From contig WQZE01000045.1 in NCBI GenBank assembly GCA_009780875.1, positions 1 through 7,421 on the forward strand: 7,421 nt of DNA. The letters are read 5' to 3'. Every line of letters begins with the position of its first letter. The first letter of the stretch is position 1. A program made the translations under genes and the position numbers. This document shows positions 1 through 5,102 of this stretch, piece after piece. The notes under the pieces are model-generated. The model was not told where the DNA came from. It searched no databases and was given only the letters and a program-made list of their open reading frames with translations. Origin of the DNA: Bacillota bacterium. Its GTDB lineage: Bacteria; Bacillota; Clostridia; Christensenellales; Pumilibacteraceae.

Positions 1-230
1 AAATCCCCCCAGTAGTATAACAATAACCAAACCAACGGTCTTGTCCCATCGTGGGGCAAGATGTGGTTGGTTTTGCGTATTTTTGTGCCCTTTGCAGGCA
101 CATTTGGAATGCGTGCAAAAATGTGTCAAGGAATGTTCTCTGCGGGGCGTCAGCAGTCTATGCACAGGCTTACGCTCTCCAAGATTGCTTTTTTTGAGAG
201 TTTTATGCCTTAATGTAACCAAAACCAACC
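1..230. other. Left-edge non-coding region with nested hairpins
   Basis: I see no credible gene here; the reading frames are short, cysteine-rich and lack ribosome binding sites. A long hairpin spans 27-75. Its inner stem pairs CTTGTCCC (40-47) with GGGGCAAG (53-60), and its outer stem pairs CCAAACCAAC (27-36) with GTTGGTTTTG (66-75), with one mismatch. It is followed by a T-rich stretch (71-84), so it could terminate a + strand gene lying left of the window. A second small hairpin pairs TGTGCC (84-89) with GGCACA (97-102). The outer right arm can instead pair with AAAACCAACC at 221-230, just before the tracrRNA candidate. Weak promoter-like words (TTGCTT at 185-190, TTAATG near 210-215) could start the tracrRNA, but their spacing is poor. 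Confidence 0.4.
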
Positions 231-328
231 AAACCCTTTGTCCAACAAAATTGCACTACGAGTTGAGATAAATTTTTTATAAAGCGTGCCCAGGCACCGA
301 TTGCGAGGAGCAATCAAATTATTTTTTT
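231..328 (+). ncRNA. Candidate type II CRISPR tracrRNA
   Basis: This RNA would pair with the repeat part of crRNAs and be loaded with them into Cas9. Bases 246-259 (CAAAATTGCACTAC) are perfectly complementary to repeat positions 9-22 of the array at 452-553. Next comes GAGT (260-263), opposite repeat bases GA, then TGAGAT (264-269), which pairs with repeat positions 1-6 apart from one G-G mismatch. This copies the lower stem, bulge and upper stem architecture of Cas9 guides. Upstream, GTCC (240-243) and more degenerate complementarity out to about 229 match the rest of the repeat. Downstream are a GTGC/GCAC hairpin (286-297), a GATTGC/GCAATC hairpin (299-315) and a run of seven T (322-328), which together make a rho-independent end. 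The 5' end is not defined. The match to the array is seen directly; the function is inferred. No cas9 is present in the window. Confidence 0.8.
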
Positions 329-451
329 GAGACAAGTTGTTTGAGCGTGTGATATCTTTGAAGCCGACAATACCATTTGGTTGCACACACGGAAGTGTGT
401 AAAATCGGACAGGTGTCAGACACACAAAGGACATATACAATTTGGTCATCA

Positions 452-553
452 GTCTGAGAGTAGTGCAATTTTGGACGGTAGTCTTGGCATAGACCACGGA
501 GAGAAACCATATGAACCGTCTGAGAGTAGTGCAATTTTGGACGGTAGTCTTGG
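452..553 (+). CRISPR. One-spacer type II-like CRISPR mini-array
   Basis: Two identical 36-bp repeats lie at 452-487 and 518-553. Each begins GTCTGAGAGTAGTGC and ends GGTAGTCTTGG. They flank a unique 30-bp spacer (488-517). A 36-bp repeat with a 30-bp spacer is the standard geometry of type II systems, and a GTYTGAGA-like start is typical of Cas9-associated repeats. The upstream tracrRNA candidate fixes the transcription direction as +, because its anti-repeat pairs with the 5' half of the repeat. Bases 329-451 would be the leader. They hold an ACACAC/GTGTGT hairpin with a GGAA loop (385-400) and a possible -10 TATACA (434-439) without a good -35. No match to the spacer is seen elsewhere in the window. 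A plain 36-bp duplication is the alternative, but it would not explain the anti-repeat. Confidence 0.77.
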
Positions 554-558
554 AGTAG

Positions 559-592
559 TGCATAATTATATACAAAAATGTATAATTATGCA
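559..592. repeat. AT-rich 12-bp inverted repeat after the array
   Basis: TGCATAATTATA (559-570) and TATAATTATGCA (581-592) are perfect reverse complements separated by a 10-base loop. The element starts six bases after the second CRISPR repeat. It could be a weak transcript end for the array or a small insertion footprint; there is no T-run to decide. Confidence 0.6.
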
Positions 593-609
593 AGATAAGC
601 AGGGGCACA

Positions 610-745
610 GTAGGGGCTTTACTTCGTTCGCTCATCTGCAACAAAAAAGAGACCGCAAATGGGACGAGTGGCAGTCTCACAAAATCGTAGCATCAAGCAA
701 AATGGACAAGTGAGTAGGGGCTTTACTTCGTTCGCCCGCCTGCAA
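610..745. repeat. Direct repeat pair starting GTAGGGGCTTTACTTC
   Basis: Copy one (610-641) and copy two (714-745) share an identical first 22 bases, beginning GTAGGGGCTTTACTTCG. The next ten bases differ at about three positions and end in CTGCAA in both copies. The copies are 104 bp apart and flank the left-facing hairpin at 643-678. A shorter cousin, GTAGGGGTCGTTTTGCA, is seen near 801-817. It looks like a dispersed intergenic repeat; no open frame or known element can be assigned. Confidence 0.65.
643..678 (-). terminator. Left-facing terminator-like hairpin
   Basis: GAGACCGC (649-656) and GCAGTCTC (671-678) pair over eight positions with one G-T wobble around a 14-base loop. Read on the - strand, the stem is followed by six T (bases 648 down to 643), as in a rho-independent terminator. 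No - strand gene is visible to the right of it, so it would end an unidentified leftward transcript or be an orphan. Confidence 0.45.
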
Positions 746-749
746 ACCA

Positions 750-789
750 AATAAAGCAATAAAGCAATAAAGCAATAAAACAATAAAAC
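750..789. repeat. Five tandem copies of AATAAARC
   Basis: Three exact AATAAAGC units (750-773) are followed by two AATAAAAC units (774-789). This is an 8-bp microsatellite in the non-coding stretch before the lipoprotein gene. The remaining bases to 928 show no clear promoter; TTGTGA (864-869) and TATGTT (895-900) are poorly matched and badly spaced. Confidence 0.85.
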
Positions 790-928
790 ACAAGGCATTG
801 TAGGGGTCGTTTTGCACCTTTTCAATCAAAAAAAGAAACAAGTAGTTTTCAAAAAGTAATCGTTTGTGAAATAAAAAAATTCAATTGATTCTGTTATGTT
901 CAGTTTTAGGAAAGAATAGGAGAGAGAT

Positions 929-3082
929 ATGAAAAATTTGCAAAGAAACAGGGTATGGTTGGTTGCCTTGTTGTGCGTGATGGTGGTCGTGGGGCTTGTG
1001 GCTTGTGACAAAAATTTCCCAAAGCCTGAGGCATACCGTTTGAGTGAGACCTCTGTGGTGTATAATTACCAGGATTTTTCTGGTGAGTTGTTGGCTTTGC
1101 CCACGGTATATGACCAAAACGGCAAGGTTGTCAGTAGTGACAAGTTTGTTTGGAGGCAGGTGAGTGGCGAGTCCGCAAGCCTCCAAGAGGGTGATATGCT
1201 TTTGCTCAAAAACATCAGTGGAGACAATGTGTTTGAATGTGTCATCCAAGGTACCTCCAAGGAGTGGGTGTTGGAGTACGATGCAAGCGTTGTGGCTGGG
1301 CTCAATGGCGGGCTTGCGAGCAGTTTGGAGGGGGCAGACTATGCAACACAGCCTGGTATTGGCAAGCATAGGGTTTTTGGCAACAAAAAGATTGACCCAC
1401 AATCCTTGCAACTGAGCGACTGGCACGAGAGTGTGTCTTTGTATCCTGGTGTGGGTGGTGTTGGCAATGAGGATTACAGTGTCCGTGTGACAAGCAATGG
1501 CGTGGAAAGCACAGCCATAGACTATGCGTTTGTGGGCGACAACAAGTTGGATTTGGTTTTTGACAAATCCGCTGTGGGGAGTGTGGCCATCAAAATCACA
1601 CTAGAAAAAGAAGATGAGATTGGGGAGTTCCCTTTTGTGGGCTACACATTTGATATTGTGGATGGAATCAATATCACCACCAAAGATGAGTTGCTTGCGG
1701 TGCAAAGGTTGACAGCGTACAATGGTGCCAATGATAGTGACTATATAGGGGGTATGGTAGGGGGCGTAGGCGACCCTGTGGGAGGACCCAATGACAACAA
1801 GTACACCTATACCAAAAATGGAACAGAGTATACGGGTGTGGACGGCACGCATTTTGAAAATATAGTTGTTCGTAACAATATCAAGGACATTGACAGGGTT
1901 GTGCTGTTTTATGGCAGTGTATATGGCAATGGATATACGCTGGATTCTACGCCTTATGGGGACAATTGGAGTACCAATTCACCCACAAGTTACACCATAT
2001 ATGGTGAGAGTCAAGTATACAACACGGCGTGCTTTTATATGATGAGCGACAATACTGTTTTGGACAACATCCATTTGGTGGGGGACAATACAGAGTACGA
2101 CAGCATCAATGAGTATATAGATTCCAAAATTGTGTTGGGTATTTGGGGTGTGACCAACACCATCAAATTGGATGGCACAGATACGGATGGCAATCCCATT
2201 GCGTACAATGTGGACAAATATATTGACAAGATTAGACAACCCAAAAATATCAAATTGCTCAATAGTCATATAGAAAAGGGCATACGAAACCTTTCTATCA
2301 GTGCGGCACCTTCCCCACAAGAACCCATTGTGATTGAGAGTTGTGCTTTTGGATATGCGGCAGAGAACAATATTTGGCTTGCCACCGATTGGAGACGCCC
2401 AGAAAGCGACAAGCCAACCGGACCTGATGACAAAAAATACAGATCGTTTGTGACACTCAAAAACAGCGTATTGCGGCAAGCAAGGTACTCGCCGATTGGA
2501 TATGCAAACAATGTGTATACAAAAGTAGGCGTACCACAGTACAATGGCTATGGTTCCAAACTGACACTTTTGGGTGACAAGAATTATTTGTTTGCGTGGA
2601 AAAAGTACACGGAGATTGATTTGGGATCCGTGTCATTGGGAGGATTTTTGACCTTGGATATTTTTCAACAGCTGATGAAGCCAGCCTTGGAAAGTCCCAA
2701 GAACAAAGATATGCTCAAAGAAGTCGTATACAACTATCAAGAGGATGCCAATGGCAATCCCGTTGGTCAAGAAGATTGGTGGTTGGATTTGTCTGTCTTT
2801 GGCAATATCATTGCAGGGCAATATATTCTCAACAGCCAGGACAAAGATATGATACACGCCAATGGGGTGGACGCAACACAAAGCAATCTTGCAAGCGTGT
2901 TGACAAGCGAAAAGACGCTCAGACTCTATGAAACTGTGGACGAAAGCAAATATGCGGCGGAAGTAAGTTTGTGGCTGTACAAAGGCAGCAATTTGCCCGC
3001 TGACTTGCCAAAACCGGGCGATGACTTTAATGAACTTTCCGACGCCAAAATCCAAGAAATGCAACCCGCTCAGGGGATTTGA
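929..3082 (+). CDS. Large surface lipoprotein, Ig-like plus probable beta-helix
   Basis: This 717-residue exported protein is probably anchored to the outer face of the membrane. It starts at an ATG preceded by GGAG (919-922). Residues 1-25 form a type II signal peptide: basic KNLQRNR, a hydrophobic core, then the lipobox L23-V24-A25 with C26 as the lipidated residue. Residues of about 45-110 resemble a bacterial Ig-like fold, with a YDQNGK turn near residue 61. Residues of about 305-525 contain irregular repeats of hydrophobic-N/S-hydrophobic strands (for example VLDNIHLVGDN, IKLLNSHIEKG and IVIESCAFGYA), suggesting a right-handed beta-helix like those of adhesins and polysaccharide-active proteins. 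I see no catalytic motif, LPXTG motif or C-terminal membrane segment. The end is hydrophilic (LPKPGDDFNELS). The specific function is unknown; carbohydrate or surface binding is inference. It appears to be a single-gene transcript. Confidence 0.87.
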   Translation: MKNLQRNRVWLVALLCVMVVVGLVACDKNFPKPEAYRLSETSVVYNYQDFSGELLALPTVYDQNGKVVSSDKFVWRQVSGESASLQEGDMLLLKNISGDNVFECVIQGTSKEWVLEYDASVVAGLNGGLASSLEGADYATQPGIGKHRVFGNKKIDPQSLQLSDWHESVSLYPGVGGVGNEDYSVRVTSNGVESTAIDYAFVGDNKLDLVFDKSAVGSVAIKITLEKEDEIGEFPFVGYTFDIVDGINITTKDELLAVQRLTAYNGANDSDYIGGMVGGVGDPVGGPNDNKYTYTKNGTEYTGVDGTHFENIVVRNNIKDIDRVVLFYGSVYGNGYTLDSTPYGDNWSTNSPTSYTIYGESQVYNTACFYMMSDNTVLDNIHLVGDNTEYDSINEYIDSKIVLGIWGVTNTIKLDGTDTDGNPIAYNVDKYIDKIRQPKNIKLLNSHIEKGIRNLSISAAPSPQEPIVIESCAFGYAAENNIWLATDWRRPESDKPTGPDDKKYRSFVTLKNSVLRQARYSPIGYANNVYTKVGVPQYNGYGSKLTLLGDKNYLFAWKKYTEIDLGSVSLGGFLTLDIFQQLMKPALESPKNKDMLKEVVYNYQEDANGNPVGQEDWWLDLSVFGNIIAGQYILNSQDKDMIHANGVDATQSNLASVLTSEKTLRLYETVDESKYAAEVSLWLYKGSNLPADLPKPGDDFNELSDAKIQEMQPAQGI

Positions 3083-3158
3083 AAAATAAATGTAGTAGGA
3101 ATTTATTTTTCAGAGTTGCCTTGTGCGAGGATGCAAACCATTGCAAAAGGCAACTCTG
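3081..3158 (+). terminator. Two back-to-back hairpins ending the lipoprotein gene
   Basis: GAAAAATAAAT (3081-3091) pairs perfectly with ATTTATTTTTC (3101-3111) and overlaps the stop codon. The T-rich right arm gives it a terminator character, although the stem is weak. Directly after it, CAGAGTTGCCTT (3111-3122) pairs perfectly with AAGGCAACTCTG (3147-3158) over 12 bp around a 24-base loop. The second stem is stronger but lacks a clean T-run. They probably end or stabilise the lipoprotein mRNA. Confidence 0.55.
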
Positions 3159-3425
3159 TGTGAGTTGTCTTTTGTCTTGCGGCAAGCACAATAAGGACAA
3201 ACGATTTTGACACACAAATAACGAGTGCAAAAGGGCACGGGTTAGCCAGGAAGCAGCACTCAGCCATCAAGGGATTGGATAGGGAGAGGGTTCTTGACAC
3301 TTATCCGCACTATCCATCAGACAAAGTATTGGATAGGATATGTCCTCATCCTTGTCTTTGAAAAAAAGATAGGGGATTTGAGCCCCCAAATGCTTCTATG
3401 TGAGGGAGACATTGCAGTTGAAACC
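3159..3425. other. Intergenic stretch with competing short stems
   Basis: No gene is supported here. TGGATAG occurs at 3276-3282 and again at 3330-3336, and CTATCCA (3310-3316) can pair with either copy. GAGTGC and GCACTC, around 3220-3266, could also enclose a stem. A TTGACA word (3294-3299) has no matching -10 at the right distance. I could not match the region to any RNA family, so it may be an uncharacterised RNA or simple spacer. Confidence 0.3.
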
Positions 3426-3458
3426 CAAATTTCTCATTATTTTATAATGAGAAATTTG
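3426..3458. promoter_or_regulatory. Perfect palindrome overlapping the glyA -35 box
   Basis: CAAATTTCTCATTA (3426-3439) is the exact reverse complement of TAATGAGAAATTTG (3445-3458), with a five-base centre. The last bases of the right arm form part of the TTGACA -35 box of the glyA promoter. The element lies upstream of the predicted transcript start, so it would act as a DNA operator for a dimeric regulator rather than as part of the glyA mRNA. It could alternatively end transcripts arriving from upstream. The symmetry is seen directly; the operator role is inferred. Confidence 0.65.
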
Positions 3459-3484
3459 ACAAAGTGTGCAATATATGATATACT
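3456..3484 (+). promoter_or_regulatory. Sigma-A promoter of glyA
   Basis: TTGACA (3456-3461) and TATACT (3479-3484) are separated by exactly 17 bases, a near-perfect housekeeping promoter. Transcription should start near 3491, giving a 5' leader of about 20 nt with the ribosome binding site AAAAGGAA (3497-3504). This leaves no room for a riboswitch. Confidence 0.85.
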
Positions 3485-3511
3485 TGTACAAAACACAAAA
3501 GGAATAAAAAA

Positions 3512-4759
3512 ATGAATCATATAGACAAAATAGCAAAAGTGGATAGCGAGATTGCAAAGGCAATTGGGTTGGAGTTGTCTCGGCAAAGAGACAACATTGA
3601 GTTGATAGCCAGCGAGAACTTTGTGTCAGAGGCCGTGCTTTTGACAGCGGGGAGCGTGCTGACCAACAAGTATGCCGAGGGTTATCCTGGCAAGAGGTAT
3701 TACAATGGGTGTCACAATGTGGACACTGTGGAGACGCTTGCCATTGAGCGGGCAAAAAAATTGTTTGGAGCGGAGCACGCCAATGTGCAACCGCATAGTG
3801 GGGCGAGTGCCAATTTTGCGGTTTGGTTTGCTTTGCTCAACCCTGGGGATACCGTGCTTGGGATGGACTTGGCACACGGCGGGCATTTGACGCACGGGAG
3901 CAAGGTCAATTATAGCGGTAGGTACTACAACATTGTCTCCTATGGAGTGGACAAAGAGACAGAGACCATTGATTATGATGCGGTGGAGAGACTTGCACAA
4001 GAGCACAAACCCAAGATGATTGTGGCGGGGGCAAGTGCCTATGCACGCTCCATTGATTTTGAGAGATTTGGCAAGATTGCAAAGAGTGTGGGGGCATATT
4101 TGATGGTGGATATGGCACACATTGCGGGGCTTGTGGCGGTTGGGTTGCACCCAAATCCGGTGCCCTATGCAGATGTGGTGACCACCACGACACACAAGAC
4201 TTTGCGAGGACCCAGGGGCGGGATGATTTTGTGCAAGGCAGAGCACGCACAAAAAATAGACAAGGCGATTTTTCCTGGGTCACAGGGCGGACCCTTGATG
4301 CATATCATTGCAGCCAAGGCGGTTGCCTTTGGGGAGGCATTGCGACCTGATTTTGCAAAGTACCAACAACAAATCATCAAAAATGCGGACGCCTTGGCAA
4401 AGGCACTTGTGCAAAAGGGGTTGGGACTTGTGAGCGGTGGCACGGACAATCACTTGTTGCTCGTCAAATTGGGCGGACACAATATTAGTGGGGCAGAGGC
4501 GGCTACGCTTTTGGACAGCGTGCGTATCACGGTCAACAAAAATGCCATACCTTTTGATACCACGCCACCCTCTGTCACGAGCGGCATACGATTGGGCACA
4601 CCAGCCGTGACCACACGAGGATTTGTGGAAAGCGATATGGCAGAGACCGCAGATATCATTTTTGATGTGATGACCAACAAAGAACAAGTCATTGAGAAGA
4701 GTCTCAAACGAGTGGACGCCATTTGCAAAAAGTACCCATTGTACAAAAAGGTGTGGTAG
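3512..4759 (+). CDS. glyA: Serine hydroxymethyltransferase
   Basis: This cytosolic PLP enzyme interconverts serine plus tetrahydrofolate with glycine plus 5,10-methylene-tetrahydrofolate, the main source of one-carbon units for purine, thymidylate and methionine synthesis. The 415 residues match the bacterial length of about 417. Visible family motifs in order are IELIASEN near residue 30, YAEGYPGKRYYNG, HSGASAN, MVDMAHIAGL (D200 and H203 contact PLP) and TTTTHKTLRGPRGG, with the Schiff-base lysine at K229; these positions equal E. coli numbering. The C-terminal SVRITVNKNAIPFD segment is also typical. The ATG has AAAAGGAA seven bases upstream and its own strong promoter with a palindrome at -35. 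No clear terminator follows the stop, so some read-through toward iscS is possible. Nothing suggests damage or transfer. Confidence 0.98.
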   Translation: MNHIDKIAKVDSEIAKAIGLELSRQRDNIELIASENFVSEAVLLTAGSVLTNKYAEGYPGKRYYNGCHNVDTVETLAIERAKKLFGAEHANVQPHSGASANFAVWFALLNPGDTVLGMDLAHGGHLTHGSKVNYSGRYYNIVSYGVDKETETIDYDAVERLAQEHKPKMIVAGASAYARSIDFERFGKIAKSVGAYLMVDMAHIAGLVAVGLHPNPVPYADVVTTTTHKTLRGPRGGMILCKAEHAQKIDKAIFPGSQGGPLMHIIAAKAVAFGEALRPDFAKYQQQIIKNADALAKALVQKGLGLVSGGTDNHLLLVKLGGHNISGAEAATLLDSVRITVNKNAIPFDTTPPSVTSGIRLGTPAVTTRGFVESDMAETADIIFDVMTNKEQVIEKSLKRVDAICKKYPLYKKVW

Positions 4760-4793
4760 CAGGCCTTGAGCAACGCACGGCGTGCTTGTCTAG

Positions 4794-4914
4794 TTGTCAA
4801 AAAATCTTTGCAATAGGCGGTAGTTTGATTGACAAACGATGTTTTTTGTGTTATGATATAGTAGATAAAACTTGTCAAGATGATGGCAAGACACCGTATT
4901 TGTGATTTTGACAA
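4794..4914. promoter_or_regulatory. Four alternating TTGACAA half-sites around the iscS promoter
   Basis: The 7-mer TTGACAA occurs at 4829-4835 and 4908-4914, and its reverse complement TTGTCAA at 4794-4800 and 4872-4878. They form two inverted pairs with gaps of 28 and 29 bases. One site is also the -35 box, so part of the pattern is explained by the promoter. A regulator binding these sites is conjecture. Confidence 0.35.
4829..4857 (+). promoter_or_regulatory. Sigma-A promoter of the iscS-iscU operon
   Basis: TTGACA (4829-4834) and TATGAT (4852-4857) are 17 bases apart, close to consensus. The predicted start near 4864 leaves a leader of about 240 nt before the iscS start codon, unlike the 20-nt leader of glyA next door. 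Confidence 0.82.
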
Positions 4915-5102
4915 ATACAAATCAACAATATTGTGCGTCGGTCGCAGGTTCACAGTGTGCAAACAATGGGGGCTTGGTGCGTACGCAAAAAAATAAACTG
5001 CCACGACAAAACAAAAACAAAACACCAAGCAATCTATTTGTTTGTGCATCATTTGTTTTGCCATAAAGTTTTTTGTTCAAGCGTGGCGAGGGAGAGGACG
5101 AG
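4864..5102 (+). promoter_or_regulatory. Long structured 5' leader of iscS
   Basis: The leader contains several possible stems. CTTGTC (4871-4876) pairs with GGCAAG (4885-4890). GTATTTGT (4896-4903) pairs perfectly with ACAAATAC (4911-4918) around seven bases. GCTTGGTG (4972-4979) pairs perfectly with CACCAAGC (5023-5030). TGCGTACGCA (4978-4987) is a 10-bp palindrome. GCCACG (5000-5005) could pair with CGTGGC (5082-5087), next to the ribosome binding site. I recognise no known riboswitch or T-box. Regulation of Fe-S assembly through this leader is inference from its length and structure. Confidence 0.45.
4880..4996 (+). CDS. Possible 38-residue leader peptide
   Basis: An open frame begins ATGATGGCAAGACACCG and ends at TAA (4994-4996), wholly inside the iscS leader. 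The peptide is basic and starts MMARHRICDFDKYK, with cysteines at residues 8, 19 and 27. There is no Shine-Dalgarno sequence, which is the main argument against it. Translation would cover the left arm of the 4972-5030 stem, so it could act as an upstream attenuating frame. No homolog is recognised. Confidence 0.2.
   Translation: MMARHRICDFDKYKSTILCVGRRFTVCKQWGLGAYAKK

Noticed and set aside
210..680. Leftward 156-codon open frame across the tracrRNA and array
   Set aside because: It has no ribosome binding site. The apparent repeated peptide KTTVQNCTTLR is just the CRISPR repeat translated twice.
381..713. Rightward 110-codon open frame containing both CRISPR repeats
   Set aside because: It is open only because the repeats and spacer add up to a multiple of three. 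It has no start signal and an unnatural composition.
3225..3275. SRP RNA-like word CCAGGAAGCAGCAC
   Set aside because: It resembles the SRP core, but the GGAA tetraloop stem is missing and no long flanking helix forms.
3159..3511. Glycine or tetrahydrofolate riboswitch ahead of glyA
   Set aside because: No aptamer core is recognisable, and the glyA promoter lies downstream of this region, leaving only a leader of about 20 nt.
4723..4905. 60-codon frame overlapping the end of glyA
   Set aside because: It has no ribosome binding site, runs through the iscS promoter, and begins inside the glyA coding region in another frame.
4864..5102. Cysteine T-box in the iscS leader
   Set aside because: I could not find the conserved T-box sequence or a terminator/antiterminator pair of the expected form.
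5073..5102. Earlier TTG start for iscS
   Set aside because: There is no ribosome binding site before it, whereas the ATG at 5103 has GAGGGAGAGG at good spacing.
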